A DNA stretch of 64,000 bases from an alpha proteobacterium SCGC AAA015-N04 (lineage in GTDB: Bacteria > Pseudomonadota > Alphaproteobacteria > Puniceispirillales > Marisalimonadaceae): the NCBI GenBank assembly GCA_000383115.1, contig KB910544.1, positions 1 through 64,000 on the forward strand. The letters run 5' to 3'. The first letter of the stretch is position 1; every line of letters begins with the position of its first letter. Below, one piece after another: positions 1 to 7,551 of this stretch. The notes beneath the pieces are model-generated. The model searched no databases, was not told the DNA's origin, and worked only from the letters and a program-made list of their open reading frames with translations. The translations under genes were made by a program, and so were the position numbers.

Positions 1-95
1 ATTCAGTTTCATCTGATCTTTTATTTCTATATAGATAACAAGGTGAAATTAAACTTGTTTCAATTAGTAAATTTTCAAAAAAATTTCTTCTCCAA
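1..95. repeat. Left arm of an exact 95-bp inverted repeat
   Basis: Bases 1-95 are the perfect reverse complement of 2932-3026; I compared all 95 positions by eye. The match stops exactly at the first base of the window and at base 95, where 96 and 2931 disagree. Both copies lie inside the same aminotransferase coding sequence, one on each strand. An exact overlap ending at the window edge looks like a contig end produced by an assembly graph or an amplification chimera, not a natural repeat. Confidence 0.95.
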
Positions 96-538
96 ATATT
101 TCCACTAGAGGCTAGAGCTCCTAGAGTGTTTCCATGATAACTTTGTCTTCTAGATATGACCCTATGTTTTTGTGGTTTCCCTATTTCAACAAAATATTGT
201 TTTGCTAGTTTTATAGAAGCCTCTACTGCTTCAGAGCCACTTGAAACAAGATATACTTTATCTAGTCCAGATGGAGAATTTTTAGATAGTAGACTAGCCA
301 ATTTTTCGGATGGTTCGTTCGTAAAAAAAGAAGTATGGGCATAAGCTAATTTTCCTATTTGATTGATAATTTCATCTTTGACAGTGTTGTCAGAATGACC
401 TAAACAAGAAACTGCAGCACCACCTGACCCGTCAATATATTTTTTACCAGTATCGTCTATAATATAACATCCATCTCCTCTTACAGCTGTGGGAAGATCA
501 TAGTTTGAATGTCTTGGAAAAATATTACTATATTTCAT
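1..538 (-). CDS. Class III PLP aminotransferase, N-terminal part (cut by window edge)
   Basis: Reading from the ATG at 538 leftwards gives 179 codons open to the edge. The protein has the class III (omega-amino acid/acetylornithine-like) fold-type I aminotransferase layout: a GDG..Y motif near residues 21-24, the phosphate-binding S-G-S-E-A at 100-104, and SYHGNTLGALA at 133-143. The last 31 residues are repeated exactly at the start of the plus-strand fragment at 2932-3820, so the two fragments are halves of one gene of about 450 residues. The gene follows the small gene at 547-852 by 8 bp and is probably co-transcribed with it. The amino donor cannot be deduced; omega-amino acids or taurine-like amines are typical for this family. 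Confidence 0.88.
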   Translation of the reverse strand, partial: MKYSNIFPRHSNYDLPTAVRGDGCYIIDDTGKKYIDGSGGAAVSCLGHSDNTVKDEIINQIGKLAYAHTSFFTNEPSEKLASLLSKNSPSGLDKVYLVSSGSEAVEASIKLAKQYFVEIGKPQKHRVISRRQSYHGNTLGALASSGNIWRRNFFENLLIETSLISPCYLYRNKRSDETE

Positions 539-546
539 TTTGTTTT

Positions 547-852
547 CTAAAATGTTGTTTCTCCAAAATCTTGAGTAACTCCACCAACAAAGTGGATTGT
601 TTTAGGTGATAAGGTTTTGACATATTTAGCTATGTTTTCATCAATTAACTTATCAATTTTTTTCATTGATTCAGCATCAGGAAACTCCCATAAAACCACA
701 CTTACGTTAGGTGTTTGCGGATTTTTCATAGCTCTAAACCTAACGCCTTTTACTTGTTGAAGTAAATTAGGCCATCTAGTTTCAAGTATTGATTCGAATA
801 ATTCACAATCTTCTGTAGATGCGAAGGTTCTTACAAAAATTTTTATTAACAT
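547..852 (-). CDS. Small dimeric alpha/beta-barrel-like protein, unknown function
   Basis: This encodes 101 residues with an ATG preceded by GGAGAAAC. The pattern is a beta strand (MLIKIFVRTF), a helix, a strand with VVLWEFPD, a helix, then a C-terminal strand ending in HFVGG. That pattern resembles antibiotic-biosynthesis-monooxygenase/EthD-type ferredoxin-like barrels, which are small and diverse. The gene lies just upstream of the aminotransferase in the same direction. The protein at 3868-4170 has a similar length and pattern, and once the inverted join is undone it sits on the other side of the same aminotransferase. No catalytic residue is diagnostic, so I give no reaction. Confidence 0.6.
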   Translation of the reverse strand: MLIKIFVRTFASTEDCELFESILETRWPNLLQQVKGVRFRAMKNPQTPNVSVVLWEFPDAESMKKIDKLIDENIAKYVKTLSPKTIHFVGGVTQDFGETTF

Positions 853-952
853 TGTTTCTCCAAACTAAAAAACATCTTAAATTTATTACAATTTTAAGTT
901 TTGTATATTATGTTATATTTTGCAAATAATATAAATTTTTGGTGGGGAATTG

Positions 953-1174
953 ATGTTTCATATAGCATTTAGAAAAGATGTTTTTCTTAGAGCTTTTAAA
1001 ATGGCTTTGATGGTAGGAATCATTTTAGCAATAATTAATCATGGGGATCATATTTATTTAGGAACAATGACTATAACAAATTGGACTAAAATCTTAATTA
1101 CTTTTTGTGTGCCCTTTTGTGTTTCAACTGTTTCCTCTGTTCTTGCAATTAAAAAAGAGCAGTTAACAATCTGA
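953..1174 (+). CDS. nrtS: NrtS-like small membrane protein (nitrate/nitrite transporter family)
   Basis: This short protein (73 residues from the ATG at 953) has two hydrophobic segments, near residues 15-28 and 46-63. It carries features of the NrtS family: R-A-x-K-x-A-L-x-V-G in the first helix, I-N-H-G-D after it, and a second helix with P-F-C-V-S-T-V-S-S. A TTG lies one codon upstream, but GGTGGGG is placed better for the ATG. Known NrtS proteins are small nitrate/nitrite carriers. No nitrate reductase gene lies nearby, so the substrate here is inferred from the family only. Confidence 0.6.
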   Translation: MFHIAFRKDVFLRAFKMALMVGIILAIINHGDHIYLGTMTITNWTKILITFCVPFCVSTVSSVLAIKKEQLTI

Positions 1175-1190
1175 TGAAAATAATTTGATA

Positions 1191-1973
1191 ATGAATAAAT
1201 TTTTAAATGCTTTAATTTTTTTAATAATCTTTTCCTTACTTAATTTTTCAGCAAGTTCTAAACAAGAAAATTATTATTATGAGGTTCAGTTTGGAAATTT
1301 AATTGTTGGTACAGCAGAGGTTTTGTTTAGATTAACGTCTCAAAATTTAAATATTGAAATTAAATCACAAACTGCTGGTATTTTAGAAGCATTATATGAG
1401 TATAATGGAGTATTGAAGTCTTCATCAATAAAAAATAAAGGTACTTGGTTGCCAAATAAATTTTCAGCTGGTGGAGTATTTAATAAGAAAAGGCGGACTA
1501 CGGATATTACATGGGTCAACAATTATAAAACTCTAAGTTATGTAAATATTCCTACTATAGATCTTAAAAAATACCACGAAGTTCAAAAGTCTAGTTTGGT
1601 TAATGTTATTGATCCAATAACAGCTTTTATGAGAGTTATTGAAAAAATTAATAAAGAAAATATTTGTGATAAAAACTTTAGAGTTTTCGACGGCAGAAGG
1701 CGATATAATTTGAAAATCAAAACAATTAGAAATAGCACAATTGATAATGATAGACCAAAATCATATAAAGGCAATGTATTGATATGTGGATTGAGAGTTT
1801 TCCCAATAGGTGGTCATAGACTTAAAACTAAATGGAAGCCAAGTGAAGATAAGATCTCTGATATCAAAGTATTTTTTGGTAAAAATTGGAATAAAGATTA
1901 TGTGCCCGTTAGAGTTCAGATAGAAAGATGGTTTGGAACAGTAATTATACGTCTTATCCAAAAGACCCTTTAG
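1191..1973 (+). CDS. DUF3108 domain protein, exported
   Basis: This protein of about 260 residues starts with a hydrophobic signal-like segment (about residues 5-23). The rest matches the alphaproteobacterial DUF3108 layout: a repeated strand-rich N-terminal half (Y-E-V-x-F-G-x-L-x-V-G), DPITAF in the middle, and a C-terminal half with CDKNFRVFDGRRRY-type residues. The function is unknown; the family is predicted to lie in the periplasm or cell envelope. A TTG two codons upstream is possible, but the ATG at 1191 is preferred. The stop lies 3 bp before the shikimate dehydrogenase homologue, so they are probably co-transcribed. Confidence 0.8.
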   Translation: MNKFLNALIFLIIFSLLNFSASSKQENYYYEVQFGNLIVGTAEVLFRLTSQNLNIEIKSQTAGILEALYEYNGVLKSSSIKNKGTWLPNKFSAGGVFNKKRRTTDITWVNNYKTLSYVNIPTIDLKKYHEVQKSSLVNVIDPITAFMRVIEKINKENICDKNFRVFDGRRRYNLKIKTIRNSTIDNDRPKSYKGNVLICGLRVFPIGGHRLKTKWKPSEDKISDIKVFFGKNWNKDYVPVRVQIERWFGTVIIRLIQKTL

Positions 1974-1976
1974 ATT

Positions 1977-2831
1977 ATGAAAATTGGATTAATAGGTAAC
2001 AATATTTCTTCCTCGAATGCCCCTGATATTCATATCCGTCTTGCAAAAATATTCCAAATCCCCTTAGTATATTTATTATTTGATTTGAAAGATAAAGAAG
2101 AAAATTATTTTTTAGTTTTGTTAGAAGAATTAAGAGTTGCAGGGTTCAAAGGAGTGAATATTACATTTCCTTTTAAAGAAAAAGTAATAAAGCATGTAGA
2201 TAATATATCTAAGAACGTAAGAAATGTTGGATCAGCAAATACGCTTATATTCAAAAAAAAAATTATAGCTCAGAATACTGATTATACTGGTTTTTTGAAA
2301 ACTTATAATTTTCATTTTGGTAAAAATACTCCTGGAACAATTCTAGTGTTAGGTGCTGGTGGGGTAAGTAGGGCAGCCACTTTTGCTTTAGCTTCTCTAG
2401 GTGTAGAAAAGATTTTTCTAATTGACAAAGATAAACTTAAATCGGACCGTTTATCTAAAGATTTAAGTCTTTTAAATATTAATTGTGTTGTAACAAAACC
2501 TGATCAAATAGAAAAAATTATATCCAGTTTTGATGGTATAATTAATTGCACACCAGTTGGTCATTATGATTTTCCAGGATGTCCACTAGAAAATCTAATG
2601 CCTAGTGAGAAACAATGGATTTTTGATGTAGTTTACACTCCTGCTAAAACCGACTTCATTAAGAAAGGTGAACAAGTTGGAGCAAAAATTATTTCAGGCA
2701 TTGATCTTTTTATTTTTCAAGCAATAGACGCTTTTTTATATTTTACTGAAAACAAGGAAAATTATCACGATCTTATAAATCATATACATAAATTAAGAGA
2801 ACATTACTTCGATAAGTTATATTTAAACTAA
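1977..2831 (+). CDS. aroE: Shikimate/quinate dehydrogenase family protein (AroE-like)
   Basis: This protein of 284 residues has the AroE two-domain layout. The substrate domain carries N-I-T-F-P-F-K (catalytic-type lysine) and N-T-D-Y-T-G-F (aspartate partner). The NAD(P) domain begins with GAGGVSRAA near residue 125, and the closing segment has the GIDLFIFQA-type sequence. The substrate-binding serine loop is unusual (SSSNAPDIH where SxSP is usual). This suggests a YdiB/quinate-type or divergent member, so a role in aromatic amino acid synthesis is not assured. Its stop overlaps the end of the convergent CoA-transferase fragment by about 3 bp. Confidence 0.8.
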   Translation: MKIGLIGNNISSSNAPDIHIRLAKIFQIPLVYLLFDLKDKEENYFLVLLEELRVAGFKGVNITFPFKEKVIKHVDNISKNVRNVGSANTLIFKKKIIAQNTDYTGFLKTYNFHFGKNTPGTILVLGAGGVSRAATFALASLGVEKIFLIDKDKLKSDRLSKDLSLLNINCVVTKPDQIEKIISSFDGIINCTPVGHYDFPGCPLENLMPSEKQWIFDVVYTPAKTDFIKKGEQVGAKIISGIDLFIFQAIDAFLYFTENKENYHDLINHIHKLREHYFDKLYLN

Positions 2832-2931
2832 GAATTGTTTTCAAAAATAATTTCATTTTCAAAAAGTCTATCAATTCCATCTTCTGTATAACCATTTTCT
2901 CTTAAGACTTCTCTTGTATGTTCACCAATAA
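2828..2931 (-). pseudogene. CaiB/BaiF-family CoA-transferase, C-terminal fragment truncated at a chimeric join
   Basis: The minus strand from 2931 to a TAG at 2830-2828 encodes about 33 residues. They carry the CaiB/BaiF C-terminal signature: G-E-H-T-R-E-V-L-R, then G-Y-T-E-D-G-I-D-R-L. Family III CoA-transferases are normally about 380-430 residues and move CoA between acids. Here the upstream part is missing because aminotransferase sequence on the opposite strand begins at 2932. This looks like a join artefact or rearrangement, not a decaying gene: the remaining part is clean and in frame to its stop. Confidence 0.75.
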
Positions 2932-3026
2932 TTGGAGAAGAAATTTTTTTGAAAATTTACTAATTGAAACAAGTTTAATTTCACCTTGTTATCTATATAG
3001 AAATAAAAGATCAGATGAAACTGAAT
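2932..3026. repeat. Right arm of the exact 95-bp inverted repeat
   Basis: This segment is identical to the reverse complement of 1-95. The base before it (2931) belongs to a CaiB-type gene on the other strand, and the sequence after it continues the aminotransferase. It is therefore the point where the plus-strand sequence switches between two unrelated genes. Confidence 0.95.
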
Positions 3027-3820
3027 GGGATTATGGACAAAGAGTTGCGAAAGAATTGGAAGATGAAATTTTAAAATTGGGACAAGATAATGTTATGGCT
3101 TTTATAGCTGAAACAGTAGTTGGAGCAACTGCTGGCGCTCTCACAGCTGTACCAGGTTATTTCAAACTTATAAGAGAGATATGCAATAAATATGATGTCT
3201 TATTAATTTTAGACGAAGTAATGTGTGGTATGGGAAGAACAGGATCTTTGTTTGCATGCGATGATGAACAGGTTATTCCTGACATAATTACTATTGCTAA
3301 AGGGTTGGGTGCAGGATATCAACCAATTGGAGCTATGATATGTCAAAATTATATTTATGAAGCAATAGAAAATGGAACTGGATTTTTTCAACATGGACAC
3401 ACATATCTTAGTCATCCAGTAGCGTGTGCAGCTTCTTATGCAGTTTTAAGTAAATTAATAAATGATGATTATCCATCTCAAGTTAGAGAAAAGGGCGACT
3501 TACTGAAACAAAGCTTAACAAAAAATCTAAGCCAAAATCAATATGTTGGTGACATAAGAGGCAGAGGTTTGTTCAGAGCTATTGAGCTTGTAGCTGACAG
3601 ATCAACTAAAGATCCTTTTTCTAAAAATTTTAATATTGCTGGTAAAATTAAGAAAAAAGCTTTAGACGAAGGATTAATTTGTTATCCAATGCAAGGAACA
3701 ATAGACGGAGAAATTGGCGATCATATTCTCATTGCACCTCCGTTTATAATTAATGAGAATGAGATTGATGAAATTTCTGAAAAACTCAAAATCACTATTG
3801 ATTCTGTTTGTAACTTTTGA
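2932..3820 (+). CDS. Class III PLP aminotransferase, C-terminal part (5' end lost at the join)
   Basis: The reading frame is open through the join, but only sequence from 2932 on belongs to the aminotransferase. It carries the PLP aspartate motif LILDEVMCGMGRTG, then the Schiff-base lysine in ITIAKGLGAGYQPIG, the FQHGHTYLSHPVACAA segment, and the C-terminal GRGLF and EGLICYPM blocks typical of class III enzymes. The first 31 residues repeat the end of the minus-strand fragment at 1-538, which confirms one gene. The apparent start codon near 2918 lies in CoA-transferase sequence and is not a real start. Confidence 0.88.
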
Positions 3821-3867
3821 TTTGATGAATTTAAATATAACCTTTACTTTGAATAGAAAATAATTTC

Positions 3868-4170
3868 ATGTATTTAAGAATAGTAACAATTAAATGCCCA
3901 AACCAAACAGCAAAAAAAGCTCTTAAGCTACATTATAATGAAGTAGTACAAGAGCAAATGAAAGTTGGTCTTATAAAACAAACAACTGTTGATATTTCTG
4001 ATACTAATTTTATTGCTGTGAAATATTGGATTTCAAAGTCTCACATTGAAAAAAGCAGAAAAAATTGGATAAAAGTTAGTAAAGAATTTAATGAAATGGG
4101 AGCAATTGTTTCTGGCGTTGGAGGTGAATCTAATATTAATATGTTAAATTATTTCAATAATCATATCTAA
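3868..4170 (+). CDS. Small alpha/beta-barrel-like protein, unknown function
   Basis: This encodes 100 residues from the ATG at 3868. The strand-helix-strand-helix pattern, with an N-terminal LRIVTIK strand and a C-terminal GAIVSGVGG strand, resembles the small protein at 547-852 in length and plan, although identity is low. It lies 47 bp after the aminotransferase in the same direction and ends directly against the convergent livF stop. It may be an accessory barrel protein of the aminotransferase unit. No motif supports a specific reaction. Confidence 0.55.
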   Translation: MYLRIVTIKCPNQTAKKALKLHYNEVVQEQMKVGLIKQTTVDISDTNFIAVKYWISKSHIEKSRKNWIKVSKEFNEMGAIVSGVGGESNINMLNYFNNHI

Positions 4171-4860
4171 CTAAACTCCTAAATACCTCTGAGCAATTTT
4201 ACTATTTAAATTGTTTGAAAAACCATTCCATACTGTTTTTCCTTTTTCTATAATATAAAACTTATCAGCTAAATCTTGGAGTTGTTTAAGTGATTTATCA
4301 ATTATTAGAATTGAAACGCCTTTATTTTTTAAAATTGTTATAACTCTCCATATTTCTAATTTTATAGTTGGGGACAAACCTTCAGTAGCTTCATCTAAAA
4401 TGAGTAAGTCTGGATTTGTCATTAATGCTCTTCCAATTACAAGCATTTGTTGTTCACCTCCGGATAAAGTAGAAGCACTTTGATATTTTCTTTCTGCTAA
4501 TTTTGGAAATAAATGAAAAACCATCTCTTGCGTCCATTCTCCTTCAACCGCAGTTGCTGTAAGATTCTCCAATACAGTCAAATTTGTAAATGCTCTTCTA
4601 CCCTCTGGCACAAGGCCAATACCCAATTGAGCAATTTTATAACTTGGCTGATTTATAATTGAAATATTTTTAAACTTTATTTCGCCTTCATAATTACTTA
4701 TTAAACCACAAATCGACCTAATAGTTGTTGATTTCCCCATACCATTTCTACCGAGGAGCGCAACAACTTCACCCTCATTAATATCTAAATTCACATCAAA
4801 TAGAGCTTGACTTAGACCATACCATGACTTTAAACCATTTATTTCAAGAAGTTTATCCAT
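4171..4860 (-). CDS. livF: Branched-chain amino acid ABC transporter ATP-binding protein LivF
   Basis: This ABC ATPase of 229 residues has Walker A (ALLGRNGMGKST near residue 33), the signature TLSGGEQQMLVIGRAL, Walker B (LLILDEATEGLSP), and the short LivF C-terminus ending in RYLGV. It powers high-affinity uptake of branched-chain amino acids or related acids together with LivG. Its ATG shares one base with the livG stop. It is the last gene of a minus-strand operon livK-livH-livM-livG-livF. The usual switch histidine position reads IIDKSL, where LivF proteins normally have E-Q-N, so ATPase details may differ. Confidence 0.92.
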   Translation of the reverse strand: MDKLLEINGLKSWYGLSQALFDVNLDINEGEVVALLGRNGMGKSTTIRSICGLISNYEGEIKFKNISIINQPSYKIAQLGIGLVPEGRRAFTNLTVLENLTATAVEGEWTQEMVFHLFPKLAERKYQSASTLSGGEQQMLVIGRALMTNPDLLILDEATEGLSPTIKLEIWRVITILKNKGVSILIIDKSLKQLQDLADKFYIIEKGKTVWNGFSNNLNSKIAQRYLGV

Positions 4861-5609
4861 CAGATTTCATAGCCTAAATAAACATCTCTAACTAATTCAT
4901 TTTGTCTGATCTCATTAACAGTACCTGTAGCCACTATCTTTCCATAATTAATTACCGAAACTCTATCAGCTAATGCAAAAACAGCATCCATATCATGTTC
5001 AATTAATAAAATTGGCGAGTCAGATTTTATTTTTTTGAATAAATTGATCATCATTTTTGTGCCTCTTTCATCTAAACCAGCCATTGGCTCGTCAAATAAA
5101 AAAACTTTTGGATCCATTGCTAAAGCTAGACCAACTTCAAGTTTTCTTCTATCACCATGGCTTAAGTCAGATGCTGAAATATTACTTTTTTCTATTAATT
5201 CAATTTCAATAAGAATTTTTTTAGCATTTAAGTATAATTCTTGATTGTTCCTTACGCTTTTAAACATTTCAAACGTTTTATTCGATTTATCTAATAGAGA
5301 TAAAATTATGTTATCTATTGCACTAAACTGAGGGATGATAGAAGAAACCTGAAATGTTCTTGATATTCCAATTTTAGCTCTTTCAATGTCAGTTAAATCA
5401 GTTATGTCTTCTTGATCCAATATAATTGAACCTATGTCATGTTTTTCACTTCCAACTATTTGCTTAATTAGTGTTGACTTTCCCGCCCCGTTAGGTCCGA
5501 TTAGGGCATGAATTTCATCAAAATAAAGATCAATTGTAATCTCATCAGTAACTTTAAATGCACCATATGATTTAGATAAGTTTTTAATATTTAAGATTTT
5601 ATTTTTCAT
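4860..5609 (-). CDS. livG: Branched-chain amino acid ABC transporter ATP-binding protein LivG
   Basis: This ABC ATPase of 249 residues has Walker A (ALIGPNGAGKSTL near residues 35-47), the Q-loop region SRTFQVSSI, the LivG-type signature LSHGDRRKLEVGLAL, Walker B (VFLFDEPMAGLD) and the H-loop LLIEHDMD. The C-terminus AxVYLGYE is the BCA_ABC_TP_C extension typical of LivG. It overlaps the end of livM by 11 bp and touches livF, so translation is probably coupled. Substrate specificity depends on the binding protein at 7552-8688. Confidence 0.93.
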   Translation of the reverse strand: MKNKILNIKNLSKSYGAFKVTDEITIDLYFDEIHALIGPNGAGKSTLIKQIVGSEKHDIGSIILDQEDITDLTDIERAKIGISRTFQVSSIIPQFSAIDNIILSLLDKSNKTFEMFKSVRNNQELYLNAKKILIEIELIEKSNISASDLSHGDRRKLEVGLALAMDPKVFLFDEPMAGLDERGTKMMINLFKKIKSDSPILLIEHDMDAVFALADRVSVINYGKIVATGTVNEIRQNELVRDVYLGYEI

Positions 5610-6582
5610 ATTTTAATTTCTTTTCAAACAAACTTAAAATACCTGAGCGTACATATAATATTTCTAAAATAAGAATTAATCCCAACCAAAACTGCCAATT
5701 TTCTGTATAACTTCCTAGGGTTTGCTCTAAAACTATAAAGAAAGCTGCGCCAACAAGAGGTCCATAAAGTCTTGCAATTCCTCCAAGAATTACAAATACC
5801 ATTATTTCTCCAGACATCTGCCAATTAAGAACCGACGGGCTTATAAACCTGTTTAAATCTGTATATAGGGAACCCGCTAACCCAGTAATTGTTCCTGAAA
5901 TAACAAAAACCAGCAGTTTCACTTTAAAAGTTTCAATACCAACTGATTTTACTCTCTCTTCATTTTGCTTAATAGCTTGAAATGCCATACCAAAAGAAGA
6001 ATTTATAAGTTTAGCTGAAATAAAAATTACTACTAATAACCAAAAAAGACATATAAAGTAAAATGTTAATGGATCCATAGTATCAACAAATGGTAACGAA
6101 TTTCTCATATATATAGATAGCCCGTCTTCACCTCCATAGCTGGGCCAACTAATTGCAAAAAAATACAACATTTGCGCGAATGCCAAAGTAATCATGATGA
6201 AGTAAACACCAGTGGTTCTAAGGGATAACAATCCAATAATTAAAGCTAAAAATGCACTTGATAATATTGCTATTGGCCAAATTACTAACATATCAGAACT
6301 GCCAGATACGATAAAAGGCCAACTGAATATTAATTCTGAGTTCATAGCATGATAAGAGATTATTCCTGTAACATAACCACCTAAACCAAAAAAAGCTGCA
6401 TGACCAAAAGAGATCAAGCCACAATAACCTAGCGCTAAATTAAGTCCAATACCTGCAATACCTAAAATGACAACTTTTGTTGTAAGAGTTATGTAATAAT
6501 ACTCTTCAAAAATAAATCCTAAAACTGGAATTAAAAAAAGAAAAAACAAAATCCATTTATTTAAGACTTTTTCAAAAATCAT
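5599..6582 (-). CDS. livM: Branched-chain amino acid ABC transporter permease LivM
   Basis: This inner-membrane permease of about 327 residues has 8-10 hydrophobic segments and the LivM hallmarks GLNLALGYCGLISFGHAAFFGLGGY near residues 45-70 and VILGGIARLYGPLVGAA near the C-terminus. I prefer the ATG at 6582, one base after the livH stop; an in-frame TTG five codons upstream would overlap livH. With LivH it forms the transmembrane channel of the operon's transporter. Confidence 0.9.
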   Translation of the reverse strand: MIFEKVLNKWILFFLFLIPVLGFIFEEYYYITLTTKVVILGIAGIGLNLALGYCGLISFGHAAFFGLGGYVTGIISYHAMNSELIFSWPFIVSGSSDMLVIWPIAILSSAFLALIIGLLSLRTTGVYFIMITLAFAQMLYFFAISWPSYGGEDGLSIYMRNSLPFVDTMDPLTFYFICLFWLLVVIFISAKLINSSFGMAFQAIKQNEERVKSVGIETFKVKLLVFVISGTITGLAGSLYTDLNRFISPSVLNWQMSGEIMVFVILGGIARLYGPLVGAAFFIVLEQTLGSYTENWQFWLGLILILEILYVRSGILSLFEKKLKYEK

Positions 6583-6583
6583 T

Positions 6584-7501
6584 TTAAGTTTTTCCAAATA
6601 ATCCAGATGGCTTTATGATAAGTATTAAAGCCATTAATATATATATTAACATTGAACCAATTGAAGAACCAACAGATGTTGCACTTGCTGGCTCCATAAA
6701 AGCCTTTAAGATTTCTGGTAAAAAAATTCTGCCAATTGTGTCGGTTACACCTACTAAAATAGAGCCAATAAATGCCCCTTTAATTGAACCAATTCCCCCA
6801 ATTACTATTACTACAAAAGCTAGAATTAAAATAGGTTCACCCATTCCAACTTCAACAGATTGAATGGCTCCTATCATCGCTCCAGCCAAACCAGCTAGAG
6901 AAGCCCCTAAGGCAAATACTATGGTATAGAGTTTTGAAATATCAACACCAAGTGCTGATATCATCTGACGATCATTTTGACCTGCTCTTATACGAATTCC
7001 TAGGCGTGTTTTTGCTATGAGAATATATAACCCAATAGCTATCAAAAGACCCATAAATATTATAAATAATCGATACTTAGAGTAAATTATATCATCTAGA
7101 ATTGGTAAAGTACCATTTAGATTTTTTGGGATATCTAAATATAGAGGGAAAGCTCCAAAACACCATCTAACACCCTCAGATAACAACAGTATTAATGCAA
7201 ATGTTGCTAAAACTTGGTCTAAGTGATCTCTTCTATACAAACGTCTTATGATAATAATTTCAATCAACACTCCTGCAATTGCCGCACCTGACAAGCTTGC
7301 TAATAATGCAAGCCAAAAAGATCCCGTAAGGCTTGCTATTAAGGCTGCACTAAAAGCTCCGATCATATAAAAAGAACCATGAGCTAAATTAATTAGACCC
7401 ATAACCCCAAAAATAAGAGTTAAACCAGCAGACATTAAAAACAACATAGTTCCAAACTGCATGCCATTTAATAATTGTTCAAAAAATAGTATAGATGTCA
7501 T
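6584..7501 (-). CDS. livH: Branched-chain amino acid ABC transporter permease LivH
   Basis: This permease of 305 residues begins with the typical LLNGMQFGTMLFLMSAGLTLIFG segment and carries GLINLAHGSFYMIGAF near residue 35, plus the C-terminal IVIGGIGSIKGAFIGSILVG block of LivH. It follows the binding-protein gene after a stem-loop gap and is followed directly by livM. Function by family: the membrane half of a branched-chain amino acid-type importer. Confidence 0.92.
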   Translation of the reverse strand: MTSILFFEQLLNGMQFGTMLFLMSAGLTLIFGVMGLINLAHGSFYMIGAFSAALIASLTGSFWLALLASLSGAAIAGVLIEIIIIRRLYRRDHLDQVLATFALILLLSEGVRWCFGAFPLYLDIPKNLNGTLPILDDIIYSKYRLFIIFMGLLIAIGLYILIAKTRLGIRIRAGQNDRQMISALGVDISKLYTIVFALGASLAGLAGAMIGAIQSVEVGMGEPILILAFVVIVIGGIGSIKGAFIGSILVGVTDTIGRIFLPEILKAFMEPASATSVGSSIGSMLIYILMALILIIKPSGLFGKT

Positions 7502-7518
7502 TTAAAAGGATTTAAAAG

Positions 7519-7543
7519 TAGGTGATTTCTCAGAAATCACCTA
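7519..7543 (-). terminator. Stem-loop between livK and livH (attenuator or mRNA-stabilising hairpin)
   Basis: A perfect 11-bp stem (TAGGTGATTTC pairing with GAAATCACCTA) with a 3-base loop lies 9 bp past the livK stop. On the transcribed strand it is followed by CTTTTAAATCC, only a weak U-tract. The position after the binding-protein gene suggests partial termination or protection of livK mRNA, giving more binding protein than permease. Confidence 0.7.
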
Positions 7544-7551
7544 TTAAAATT

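Noticed and set aside
2918-2931. Start codon for the plus-strand aminotransferase
   Set aside because: This start lies in CoA-transferase sequence on the wrong side of the chimeric join; the true start is at 538 on the minus strand.
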